Shown here one piece after another: positions 30,929 through 44,200 of a stretch of 64,000 nt of DNA. The notes beneath the pieces were generated by a model. It did no database searches. It saw only the letters and a list, made by a program, of their open reading frames with translations, and had not been told where the DNA came from. Both the position numbers and the translations under genes were made by a program. Numbering within the stretch: the stretch's first letter is position 1; each line of letters opens with the position of its first letter. This stretch comes from Juglans regia (Eukaryota; Streptophyta; Magnoliopsida; Fagales; Juglandaceae): contig NC_049916.1 of the NCBI RefSeq assembly GCF_001411555.2, positions 26,306,558 through 26,370,557 on the forward strand. Direction: 5' to 3'.

Positions 30929-33900
30929 ATGGAGTCGCAAGGAGACACTGTGTTGGTAGTGGTGGATGCCAATAGAGGGGGTAAAGGAGGCATGGAGGCA
31001 GTCAACTGGGCTCTCAAACGCATTGTCCGCCCAAGAGACACTGTCATTGCTTTAGGAGTTATTCTTGAATCTTGTTCCAAGAAGAGTTCTTGCTTCCCAT
31101 TTCTAATGCGCATTGGCATCTCCGGACTATGTAAGTTTTTTTTACTCTGCTGATCAGTTCTATTTACTTAATTCTTATATATATATATATATATATGATA
31201 GTTCACAAAAAAAATCTAGAAGGATATCTTCATCAAGGAGTTGATTAAGTGAAGATACCCATTCTCTGATCTTAAAACCAAGATATGTTTTCTCCTAATT
31301 AAGTTAATTTTGTTTCCTAGAAATCCTTTTGCTTTGACATGATCGAAGATTAAACTCTTTTTTAAGCGTCAGCATCAGTTTGTGATCAGTATATGCATCT
31401 TTGCTTTTGTAGCATGTATATATATACGTTTCAAGAAATATAAAAGGTAGTGGAAGTTTTTAAACGTAGTAAGTAACAATCTTAATCTGGATTGATTATT
31501 GCTTACAGAGTTTTTCTTAGGTATGTTTATGGTCTTCTGTTTCTGAAACAATATTGAAGTATTTGTTTGTGATATATATGAAACTGCAGCCAAATTTTAT
31601 TTTTATTTTTGTTTTCATTTTGAAAAAATTAAGAACTTCTGTTTTACATTATTATAAAAAATTCCCTTCTGATCTGGAAACATTTTATAAGAAAACAATC
31701 ATGATATTTCAACAGATTTCAACATACACAAAATTCTGATAGTTCAACTGTGCTGAATTCTGATCAACCCAACTTCTTCCTTCTATCATATGCATGCAGC
31801 GAAATCCTTTTACTTTCACATGTTTTATCAAAATAATTTCAAATTTTCTAATGTTCTCAACTCTAGTTTCTTTTATGGTTTCTGGGTATGCCTAACATAA
31901 ATTACCTTTGCAGGGGAAAGATTAGACTTTCCAGGGCAAGGTGAAGTGGATCCTGAAGAGCTTGAGTTAGAAATTGAGAAAAAAAGGGGACAATACCAAA
32001 GTAATCTCCAGCCATATTACAGACAGTGCCTAAAGAACGAGGTTGGTGCTTTCCTACATTATCAATAATAGGAATAGCATGGGAGAATATGTTTAACACT
32101 TTCTAGTATGCAGGTGAAGATGGAGGTTAAACTTGCTGTCGGAATTTGTCCCACTAGATTAACTGTTCAGGAAGCACAAAACTCTAATGTCCACTGGGTT
32201 GTTTTAGACAGGTTCTCATTCTCATCATGATCTTACAAAAATAGAAGCTAAGGAGATGTCCAGTCACCAACAGGAAATTAGATCATTCATTCATTTTTTT
32301 CATTCAATTGAATTAGATGTTCTTCCAAAAACTATTATTGCTAGTGCTGCTGATATAGGCCAGCATCAACAGGTGCATAGCAGCAAAATCAATATAGTGA
32401 ACATCAGGTTGAGATGATTTACTCATTCCAAATAAAATGGACCGATCTCAATCCCTGTGGTGCCCAAAAGCCTCCTAAAATTCAAGTTGGCTTTATCTTT
32501 TTGTTTCATTTATTGATTTGTTTATTTATTTGTTGGTTTGTCAGTCACCTCAAGAAATATAAGGAATATATACGGCAGCGTATAAGCAGTAATCTTGCAG
32601 TTATGAAAGGAAAGGATACTGCTATCTTAGTGACATTAAAGGCTAGTGGAAAGGATATTCCAGAAGAGGAATCATCTGCACCCTTGCCAGTGACCGAAAT
32701 TCCTTGCTCGTATCCACTGTCTTGGAGGGGTTCTCCTCGAGCCATTGATCAGAGCGAACTTGAAGCAATAACAAATAACTTTGCTGATGAAAATATTATT
32801 ATGGAAGCGAATGGCATGAAATATTATCATGGGATGTTGCAAGATGCACCTGTTTTAGTTGAGTGTTTCATAGAAACTGATGAAAACTTCTGGTCGATGC
32901 TCGAGATCCTTTCGAGGGTACGCCACCGCAATATCCTGAACATTGTTGGATACCTCAGCACTGGTGCTCCTAAGTCCTTGCTTTACGATAACATGTGCAT
33001 GGGTACTGTCGATTTGAACTTGCAATGTAAGAAGAACTTCTCTTATTGAAATCCTGATATAGTTAAACCAAGATGATGAATTGCTGATGCATTCTCTCTG
33101 TTCTAGAAATCCTCTACAAGAAACTAAGTAGTTAATTATACAATTTATGACTTTATTACGTTCTGCTTGTTATATGACATGCTTGTGGTCTAGATTGTAT
33201 CTTGTATTCTTGTGTCTCTTTACTGATAAGAATTCTGGAATTAAGGAGCCTGGGAAAAAAAAAATGGAAGAAAGAGCAAGGTGGAACCATTTCTCAGTTC
33301 AGAATATGAAGAGATATTCTCCTCAATTCTTTATCAATATGAGAATTTTTATTCTATATAAATTACATGAGGGCCTCATCATGATTTAACTCCTGCATTT
33401 TTGCATTCTGTTTGCAGGTGACAACTTGGCTATGGATTTTGGGTGGAAGGCAAGGTGGTGTGTTGCTCTAGAGATAGGTGCAAGCCTGCGGTACCTTCAT
33501 GAGGAGTGTGTTGATGGACCCATAGTTCACCTCTCTGTCTGTTCTGCTCATGTTCTTTTCAGTAGTGGTTATTCCACAATGGTAAGTGTAAAGAACTATT
33601 CCTCAAATGCAATTTATACTGCAATTCTAGTTTCGAGAATGTCTATCCAAAGCAACTGAAGTACAAGTTCTGTACATAAATTTTCCTGCTTTTAATATGC
33701 ACCACCGTTCAACTTCTTTAGCAAAGAAGGTTTAACAACTTGTTCCAGCAATTGCTTTGATCACATATTTTTGAAACCCAAGATTTCTTGCCTCAAAACT
33801 GAACATCTGGCTTTTACTTTCATTCAAGCTGGTCAACTTCAGAACTGCTAAGTGGCTTACAGATGATGTCTCCTCTCAAGACGATTCACCAGCTAAGTAA

Positions 33901-34805
33901 GTTCCCCCTTCATAATTTTATCTCAAATCTGGTATGTGCATGTTTGAATTCAAAGTCATTCATTAAATAAGAGATGCCGTGATGTTGATAATAAGAATAT
34001 AAACAGCAACAACATTAACAAAACCAACAATAATAGTATAAGCAATGGACAATCCAATGCCTTGAGTGTCAAATATTTAGCAATTTACGTGTATGGTTTA
34101 ACCGGTCACTTACGATCTTTTGTATTGTTGAAGAGGCAAAAATCTTGAGGAAGATGAACATCTTTCTGTAGATATACACGATTACGGGATTTTCCTCCTT
34201 GAGCTCATAACTGGAAAGCGTGCCCCTTGTTTCCAAGCCCAAGGGAATGGCCAGAAGTTGGTCGATTGGGTAAGACTTCTAGGCAACCTTCAAATTGAAA
34301 ATACATAATATTTTTTCATGTAGGCTGTTTTACAGGAGAAATCACCAATAAGGAATTGAATCACTTTGAGAATACTTTCTAAATAAGTATTATTATTTTT
34401 TTCTTTACACTACTCTCTGCCTGCTAGAATTCCAAATAAACACACTGGTTAATTTTAAAAAAAAACAGGCAATTCCACTTCTCCAAAATGGTTCGATTAG
34501 CCAACTGATGGATCCCAGACTAACAGAAACTTGTGATACAAAAGTGGTTCAGCATATGGCCAATGCTGCACTCTGCTGTCTCAAAAATGCTAAGAATCGG
34601 AGACATTCTATGAGTGAGGTAAGATAGAATATTTATGAAGGTTCTTGATCATAATCCCCTCCCTTTCGGCCTGGTTTTATCTATGACTTTCTTCTCTATA
34701 TACGGTCCAGTATTGCTTTAGTACGTGGGGTAACTTTTGCAGGTCCTAGCTGTGGTTCGAGGTGATGAGCTTGCAGTATCCAAGTACGGAGTTTTACTGA
34801 ATTAG
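30929..34805 (+). CDS. USP-like domain fused to a protein pseudokinase
   Basis: Nine exons: 30929-31130, 31914-32041, 32114-32211, 32545-33026, 33418-33581, 33829-33896, 34134-34269, 34469-34618, 34743-34805, with matching phases; 496 residues. Residues 1-140 resemble the adenine-nucleotide alpha-hydrolase/USP fold that precedes some plant receptor-like cytoplasmic kinases (VLVVVDANRGGKGGMEAVNW; HWVVLDSHLKKY). A kinase-like domain follows from about residue 195. Catalytic signatures are missing: the VAIK lysine position reads VLVECF, the HRD loop reads HLSVCSAHVLF, and the DFG position reads NFRTAKW. The structural C-lobe (DIHDYGIFLLELITGKR) is kept. It is therefore predicted to be catalytically dead and to act, if at all, as a scaffold or allosteric partner. 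All exons are open, which argues for constraint. Confidence 0.88.
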
Positions 34806-37800
34806 TCTGCAGATTGTTCTTCTTATAACGTGCATGTACTCCACAAAGTGATCAGTATAGTTGGTCATTGTTGCACATAAAATTGGAGGAAACTAAGAAA
34901 ATCATGAGCGGATAATATTTTATTCAACTTTTAATTTTAATTTTAATTTAATTCTCTTATCTGATCTGTAAAAACAAATGAGATTGCTGCAAATATTCGA
35001 GTCTAGTAATATTTGTACTGAAAAATTCATCTCCAAGGGGATAAATGGGATTGTGCTCAGATGGTTAATTTGCTATCCTCTAGAATTATTGAGCATTGAA
35101 TGTGGCTTGAGATATTTACTAATTCAGATAAGAAATTTAAAGAGATTTGAATTCAATTATAAAAACTACCCTCTGAAAAGCATTCATGCGATGTCAAAAA
35201 ACCTTTAGAGCATTTTCGTTCATGGAATCAAAACGCCATGGTAAGGCTTAAAAAAAAAAAGCAGCCATGCTAGCTGGTGTGATATGAACCATATAATTAT
35301 TATTTTATTTAACACGTGTTGTATTTCTCCATTTTAGATATTCCTTGACTCTTTTAGATTTTTTAAATCAGTCTATTTTAGTGAATCGATGGTGTGCAGA
35401 GCGACCCTTTCAATAAACAATAATAATAATAACAATAATAAAAAAAAAAATAAAGGTCGGTTTATTCCGATAGATCATCGATCTGACCCACCACTACATG
35501 AAACAACCCAACAGACAAAAACAAGACAAAACAAAGCAATTGGAAGAGGAGGAGGGACATCAAAAGCCGTTGACCAACGCTGTTTCTTGCCTCTTTGGTC
35601 TTTTATTTTTATAAAAAAAAAGTTGTAGCACCAAAACCCAACCAAACCAACCTATAAATTATATAAAAAGAAAAAGAATAATAATAATAATAATAAATAA
35701 ATAAAAAGACAAAGGAAATATCGGTACTGACTCGGCCTAAGAATTCAATGAGAAGATTCAGATCAACGGTAGATCACCAGAGCCTTTTGTTTGATCATTG
35801 TTTCAACTCTTGGGATGGCGTCGTGGTCTTGAAAAAATTCGTATAAATCAAATTATAGATTAGTTAAGACTTTATTACTGGATACCCGAATTCCACGTTA
35901 TGAGTAGAAGTACATCATTGAAACTCATTATCATGTAGTGCTAAGATTCTGACTTTGTTTTCAATAACGGTTACGAATATTAACAATGAGAAGAAAGAAG
36001 AAGAGGACTGTTCCTAAACCTTGAAAATCAAAGCCACAGGAGACTTTTAAGGCTGTATTTGAATTGATATAACGAATTAAGATGTTTTAAGTGAGTTTTA
36101 TAAGTCCAAGTTAAGATATATTTTAACCATTTTCTAAAAAATTAAAAAAATAATATATTCCGTCGATAATTAGTTCCATCCTAAAGGTTGCACAAGAAAA
36201 CGAACCAACTTTAAACATGAGAATTTCTATGCATGTTTCGTGAAACTCAACGTTACCAAAAATTTCTCGGTGTGGTTTTGGAGAAGGAAGGATGCCTACA
36301 GAGAAGGCGACAAGTTTTGCCGACCCCTGCCGAACAAAAAAAAAAAAAAAAAAGTAGTATTTTTTAATGAACGTCAGGCCCTTCCGGCTGGCAGGGGAGC
36401 TTGGAATCTATTGATCTTGGATACACACGTACGAGAGTAGAGACCCTACAGAGCCCGGCTATGGGTCCCACAAGCCACAGCCTGTCAGCCTCCATCGTAA
36501 AGCTCTCTCTCTTAATATAATGCCAAGTGCCATTTCCATTCAAATACCTATTGACTATTGTAATGGTTTACCAGGTGGCAGTGCCCATGCCTTTATCCCT
36601 TTCGTGGCGGATGGTTCAGATCCCACCTAAATCGGGTACAGCTCGAGTACATCAGTTTTGTCTGCTCGCCACGTGGGTCCCAGAGATCTCTCCTTCCTCG
36701 GATGCCGTTTGACGCTGCGTAGGTTCCCCCACTGTACATTTATGTGCTGTATTGGACTTTTTTCTTCCCTTCAGACGTATTTATGTGCCACAACCAAAGA
36801 ATCCTCAACAGGCACGGGCATCATCTAGACGTTACGCAACAGTTTAAACTATATAACTCGTAGACAGAAAGAGATAGAGAGATAGAGTGTCCATTCAAGC
36901 AGAGAGGACCTGATGGGACATGGTCGGCTTGGATTCCTTTTTTAATTTGTTTTTTTGGTTAAAAAAAACTTGGGGGGGGGGCGGCTTGAGGTTTTGGAAA
37001 AGAGAGAATAAATTTTTAAAGGATTTGGTGGCTCTTTCAGTCTGAGTTTGTACGTGGGTTGTTCTTTTTCATTTTGCTTAGAGTCTACTTCACTTCACCA
37101 GAGATTCCTTTCTCTCGTTTGGATTAATGTTCTAAGCTAACTCAGGCGAGTTTATGTTTTCTCATCTAAAATCCTTTTATGCGTTATTGAATTAAAAATT
37201 CATTTTAATTCGTTTACTTTTTTGTGAACTTGATTATCATCGTCAAGTACAACCTCGAATCCATCACTCTATCTGGTATCACTTGTTTCATTAGGTATAA
37301 TATTGTTTATTTATTTGATGCGAAGAAATGAGAACGAACAATAAGATTTATTGTAATTAGATCCCCGTGATGTTATTTTGATTTCAAGAGGTTTATTATT
37401 ATTCTTTTATATATTGGGAGACTTGGCTGTTAATTTGAGCTTAAACATATGTTTGTTTGTGATTTAGAGAGTTTGAGATTGTGGATATTTTTTTGGGGGG
37501 TGGTGGCTTTTGATATGGCCTGTGCGAGAAGTAGGCAGTAGAATGAATTGAGTATAAAACTTGGTTGAATCAATAAATTAAATTATGGCTCCAACTGGAT
37601 GGGGTGTTGTGTTCCATCTTCACCCATTTTCGACCAGAAATGCTTGTTCGTAACTATTTCAAAAACTTTGCCTGAAATAATTTGAAGCTGCGTGTATGGA
37701 CGAATGATGTTAACCATAAATAGGAATTTCCTTGCCAAAAGAAATATTAATAGAGATATGGTCACGGGGAAAAATTGGAGTTGTGAATCATTCATGTCAA

Positions 37801-38032
37801 TACAGTGGCAGGTTTGTCTTTAAAACGTATGCTTTGGAAATTGACCTGTTGAAGGAATAGCATGATTGCCGGCTATTATGATCAAATGTATAACTGGATC
37901 AAGCAATTTAGATTTGGATGCCTTTGAAGCACCCTAACTTTTGAAATAAAAAGAAATGGAAAATAATAGGTTTGCAAAGCAGTGGATTTTTCTATTTGGC
38001 AACATACAAAGATGGATGCTTTAACGTTTTAA
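34806..38032. other. Intergenic; upstream region of the PIP5K gene
   Basis: No gene recognised. The stretch includes AAT-rich low-complexity runs (35420-35450, 35685-35705) and a poly(A) at 36335-36355. At about 36840-37100 is a purine-rich segment (GAGATAGAGAGATAGAG) that could be near the PIP5K transcription start. Some ORFs here are of low-complexity composition only. Confidence 0.4.
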
Positions 38033-38227
38033 ATGCCATGTTGTTCTCTGATGTGCCTCTCTTTACTAATACTACACCAGATCAGTCTTGTTTGTTCAGC
38101 GTCCCCGACTGGACATGACGATCTTAAATTGGCAGTGAAGGTGAAAGAAGAATTTCCTTATCAGTGTTCGAATGACTGTTCAGAGTCGAGAAAGTTATCT
38201 GAGACGAGACTTTTAAAAGGCATGTAG
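38033..38227 (+). CDS. Possible upstream ORF of the PIP5K transcript
   Basis: A 64-codon frame that ends 30 bp before the proposed PIP5K start. No family resemblance. If the PIP5K 5' UTR extends this far, it would be a uORF able to reduce main-frame translation. Transcription of the segment is assumed, not shown. Confidence 0.25.
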   Translation: MPCCSLMCLSLLILHQISLVCSASPTGHDDLKLAVKVKEEFPYQCSNDCSESRKLSETRLLKGM

Positions 38228-38257
38228 ATCAGCTAGATCACTTATCGCATACTGGTA

Positions 38258-41200
38258 ATGGCTGACACTCAAAGGTAAAAATAACTTGGTAAATCTTTGT
38301 TCTCTCCTTCTACATATATCTACCATTACCAAAGTCAGAGTATCTTGCTGTTCATACATGAATCATTCTTCTTGTCCAAAATTCTGATTAGGAGTGATAG
38401 AATTTTGGTTGATATATTTGTATTTTTTTCAGACTTGGTGACAAGGTCTTTCCGAATGGAGATATCTATAGTGGTAATTTTAAGGGAGTACAACCCAATG
38501 GCAAAGGTAAATATACATGGTCAGATGGAACGATTTATGAAGGGGATTGGGATGGAGGAAAAATATCAGGGAAGGGGAAAATCATTTGGTCATCGGGGGC
38601 AAAATATGAGGGTGATTTCTCTGGGGGCTATCTTCATGGTATTGGCACCTTTACTGGACCTGATGGGTCCGTTTACCATGGGGCCTGGAGGATGAATGTT
38701 CAGCATGGGATTGGCGAAAAGCGGTATTCTACTTCTGATACATATGAAGGTTCATGGAAGGAAGGAGTACATGAAGGCTGTGGCAGCTACTGTTGGAATG
38801 ATGGAAACACATATATCGGGGATTGGAAAGGTGGGAAAATGTGCGGTAGAGGGGTTATGAAATGGGTAAATGGTGATGTTTTTGAAGGCTTTTGGTTAAA
38901 TGGGTTTAGACATGGGTCTGGAATACATAGGTTTGCTGATGGGGGGTATTACTTTGGAAAGTGGAATAGGGGCCTAAAAGATGGAAAAGGAACTTTCTAT
39001 CCTACTGGATGCAAACATCCATCTTTGAAGAAGTGTCATTACTCTCTCGAATGTGATTACAGAAATTTTCTTCCGTCTCACAGTTCATCATTGAACTCGG
39101 GGGAAGACAGGGTAACAAGACCAAGTGTTCAGCACAGTCTTTCTGAGAAGATTTTTAGTGATGGAGTTTTACGAAGTACAGGTCAAATATCACAAAGGAG
39201 TTCATTGTTAAATGGAAATTGGAGAGTCTTTTGTCCTGCTAGGGACCTAAGATGTCATGAATCTTCAGGCACGTCTTCCCATACCTCTTATGAAGATCAG
39301 GATGAGGCACAAGATAACAGTACTTCATTTTATGAAAGGGAATATGTGCAAGGAGTTTTAATCAAAGAGAGAATTAGGACATATACCGAGTTATCAGGCA
39401 AAACAAAACAGTGTAAAAAATTTAATGTGAAAGAAGCAACAAGGAGCTCTTGTTTGGATGTTTTCAAAGGCCATCGGAGCTATTATTTAATGCTTAATTT
39501 GCAACTTGGTATAAGGTAAATCAATTGAATCCTCTCACGTAGAAAGCCAAGTTCTATGGTGTACTTCTAATGATTTCACTTCAAATTTTTTAAATTAGAA
39601 AGTGTCCATATTGTGAAATGTGTACATTACGACAGTTCATTTGAATTATAATCTTTAAATTAGATTTATTGTCAATGATTCTTAAATCTCAAGATTTATG
39701 GTTGATCATGCCATATTATCTTCCACTCTTACCAAGCTTTTTTTTTTTTTTTTTTTTTGGGGGTTTCTGATTGGGCTGATATAGATCTATCTTGGTTTTT
39801 TGCTGTCATATGCTGGATTTTTGTTTTGGTACAAATTGATTCTTGTAGTCTTTGCCTATGACAATTGTTAACTATTTAAAGTTAACAGGTACACTGTTGG
39901 CAAGATTACACCAGTCCCTATGCGTGAAGTGCGGTCATCTGATTTCAGTGATCAAGCTAGAATATGGATGTATTTTCCAAGAAAGGGTTCCCAGTTTACT
40001 CCTCCACATTATTCTATTAATTTCTATTGGAAAGACTATTGCCCAATGGTCTTCAGGTACCTACCAATCTTTTGTGTAATTGTTGTTTTACTTGTGAAAG
40101 AGTAAACTAATGAGAGCCATGCAATTTAATATTTTGTTTGAGGGCCACATGATTAAAGCTCTGTTTGTTTAGATTCCAAAAAGGCTGCAATCTGTTCGAA
40201 TTATGATCTCTTTTTTTGTTGAATAGTGTGTTGACGACCAACTAACTCAACATCCACAAGTACTAGTCATGCATCTATAATTATTATTATTTTTTGTAAG
40301 TAAGACAATTTTATTAAAGAGTGAAAAGGTGCCATGCAACTTGCAAGTGCACTGGGAGTATACAGAAGATACACATATCAAGAAAAGAAAAAAAATGTCA
40401 AAAAAATCGTGAAAACTAAAACTGGAAATACCTAAGTGTGCCACCATCCAATGATAAAGGGATCTAAAGAGTAAATCCTTAAGCTCTTCTGTATTCTTTT
40501 CACAATCCTTGAAACTTTGATCATTCTGCCCCTCCAAATATGCCACTTAAGGCAGATTGGGATCATTTTCAATAAATTTGCACGATGTTGGCAGCCAAAC
40601 CACATGGGAAAGGGTGACTTTGGAGGGTATTGTTGAGAATTCCATCTATTGGCGTGACTTGGAATTTACATGATTGAATGCCATTCAAATGTGCTGACAA
40701 AACACCATTGATCACCTTTGGGTAGATGACTGGAACGCTAATCACAAGTTGGTGAAATGTACAGAAAGAAAGAGATGAGGGAGGAAGAGTTCTCTGCTGT
40801 CTTTAAATGTGACTTCCCACTTCCATAGACCTTTATTGTCTACTTTCATTCCTTTTCGTCTCTGCGAAATTACTTTTTATTTTATGATCACTTAGAATAC
40901 TCCTGACCACTACTTATCAAAAATAAAAAAACAAAAATAAAGAATGCTTCTTAACACCAATGAATAATTTGTTATAGGAAGTGATCTTGTGAATAATTTA
41001 GTTAATATGAGTTCGTAGATAGCATGAGGATTTTGTCATTAAGATTGAAAACAAACATATTCATGACTTTTCTCAAAGCACCAAGTAGTTTCTCTATGGT
41101 CTGATGCTTTTCAGATCATTACTGGATTACGCTTCAAGGCATTATTCTTTTTTGAATGATTCCTCAAACAGTATCGTCAGTTGCAAGTGCATTAAAAATG

Positions 41201-44200
41201 GCCAAACACCCTGTTTGAAGAATAAAACTACATTTACAGGAATTTGAGGGAGATGTTCAAGTTAGATGCGGCGGAGTACATGATGTCCATGTGTGGTGAT
41301 GATGGTCTGAGGGAGCTTGCTTCTTCGGGTAAAAGTGGCAGTATCTTCTATCTTTCTCATGATGACAGATTTGTGATCAAGACATTAAAAATATCAGAAC
41401 TGAAGGTTTGAACACTGACAAACTTCCAAATTATTTTATATTTTATCTGTTCTTTGTGTTTCAAATCCCAAGCACGTCAACCAATCTACTTACCTGTTTG
41501 CTGATTTCTGTGAAGATCTTCCATTTCGCTGCACAACCTTAGAGGCAGAACCCATTGTATTTTCTTATGATTATGGAGGACCTGGTTTCAGTTTACTCAT
41601 GCTTCTTTATATTTTCCTCTCTCAAAGAATTGAAATATTTTTATCGCTTCCTACTTGATTTTTTAGTTTAAATTTATAAATTCAGACCAAATGTGAAATG
41701 GAGCTGTTAAAGAGAGTGTCTTTGATTCTGTATAGCCTTCCTAGTACGAATGCATGATCATACCCCACCGTAATTAGGGGTACCTTCTTGTATACATCCT
41801 GTCCTGTGTACTTGGGCATTTGCCTAGTTCTATCAAGAAAACTTTTACTTCTATTTAAAAAAAAAAAAAAAAAAAAGAATTAGGGGTACCTGTACTGCTT
41901 TCAATTGGAGAACCTTGACCCAGCAGCTGTAGCATACAAGAAAATTACTCCATAGGGTTAGAATTAAGGAATATGGCATGAAAAAGTATAAGTATTTGGA
42001 TTTTATTTCTTGTTCTCTCTGTCAAGCAATGATTTTCAAATCATATTTGAATTTGGTCATGATAAAAATTTTGTTGGTGAGGAATACTAGCTGCTCATAC
42101 CCTGCTAACGCTAGTGCAGCCTGTCTTTCTCATAACTTTGTTGCGAATACCATTAAGTATTTCAAAATTTTAGATGCCTTTGATGTGTATTGGTGGGGAT
42201 AAGCCATTGGGTTAACAGGAAACGTGATCTGAGTTGATATTGGTGGTGTTGCATACATTAAGTGAGTTTTTCCCTTTTATCTCCTGTTGTTGTCAATGGT
42301 TACGATAATGACATTGTTTGATTTACTATAGACTTTTCGTGATGTGTCTATTTCATAATTTAGTTTTGTTCTGTGTAGTACATGTTTTTTAATAGAAATG
42401 TAACTTAACAAATTATTCAACTTTATTTGATTGTTCCTCTTGTTCAGCAATGACGTTAACCATGACTATAATGTTTTTTGTCTCTTTTTTTGTAGGCTCT
42501 ACTCAAGATGCTTCCTTACTATTATTATCATGTAGAAAAATATGAGAACACTCTGATAACAAAATATTTTGGGCTCTACAGGATAACATTAATAGGTGGA
42601 AAAAAGGTATCTCTTATCATGCCATATGGCTCGTGTTTCCTTTTGGTTATGTCGGTCACTTATTTTTAATATGAATCTTCGATCATTTTGCTGTTAGGTA
42701 CGCTTTGTGGTCATGGGGAATATGTTTCGCACAGAACTACAAATTCACCGTCGTTATGATTTGAAAGGATCATATCAAGGAAGATTTACAGATGAAGATA
42801 AAATTGATGAGACTACCACATTGAAAGATCTTGATTTATCATATGAATTTCATATGGACAAATTATTACGGGAATCCCTTTTTAGGTAAGTTCCTTTGTT
42901 TTGAAATTGTGATGTAAACTTTGATTTTATAACCTACTAGTGATCCGATCCCTTACAACTAATAGATATGATAGCAAGACTTAGGAAAACATTGAAAGGT
43001 ATATACTCTGCGCTCTGGTTTGATAATATTGCCTGTTGTTTCTAGGTCAGTACTTTAGCGTTAGCTCAAATCTTTTACTCTCTCCCTCTTTCTCTCTCTG
43101 GTTTTCCAAGGCTTATTGAATTGCTTAAAATGGCCTCACAGTAGCCAATTAGCTTTATAAAAAAACTTTCTTACTGAAAATGCCTAAGAAAATTACTAGA
43201 GTAATAAGCTTGATCTTTGAGCAAACAAACTTGCTCAGAGTTCCGATATAATCATGCTTTAAAATTGCTCTTGCTTCTATAAAACTCCAAGGCTGTTTGT
43301 TATGGTTAATTCAGTTGAAGCCCACATTGCTCTGGCTCAAAACTGTAAGACTTGTACAGATTAGACATTCAACTTTATTGTATGAGAATGGGACTCATCT
43401 TCCCTCAGCCCCCTATGTTTGTTTATCTTTTCAAGAATTTTTTCATATGATTACCTGCAATAGTATAGTGTACGTACCTCTGATTTTCGGTATAATTATC
43501 TTTTCCTCTTCTGCAGACAAATTTCTATGGACTGTATGTTCTTAGAATCACAGCAGATCATTGATTATAGCCTTCTGTTGGGATTACACTTCAGAGCTCC
43601 AGAGCACCTGAAGCCTCTCATAGAAAATACCAGTGCAATTCACCATCATGAGAGTTTCCCTCCTGGTGATGGTAGATATTTCTTTCTCATGAACATTTTG
43701 TCATCTAAACTTGGATTTGTTTAACTTATGCCCTTGATTGCATTTTTGTTAACATCCTTTGGCTTTCTCAATGTCATTTAAATCTCTAGTTGTCCTGCAG
43801 AGATATTCGTTGCAGTTATATGTCAGAAAATGTTTAAAAAGTTACTTGCTCGTTTCTGGTATAGTATATGGGGGTGATGGGTGAGATCATGGCTTGAAGA
43901 ATTACTTCTTTTTCATTCTGAGAAATAAGGACATTATGTTAGTCATCTCACTTATGGGAGAGGAATATTGTGGTTACGAGTGCAAGTTACTTACCAGTCT
44001 AAAATTGCTATGAAAATTGCATCATTAACTGCCTATGTTCTTATATTTAAATTATGAAATTTGATCCCCCTAGAGGATTTACAATTGGCAACAACTGCTA
44101 GAAATTTGTACTTGTTTATGTTTTGCACACATCATATGTTGGTTTTATTCTCCTGCTGTGCACTCCAACAACTTTGGGTTTCAGGACTCATATTTTTGTT

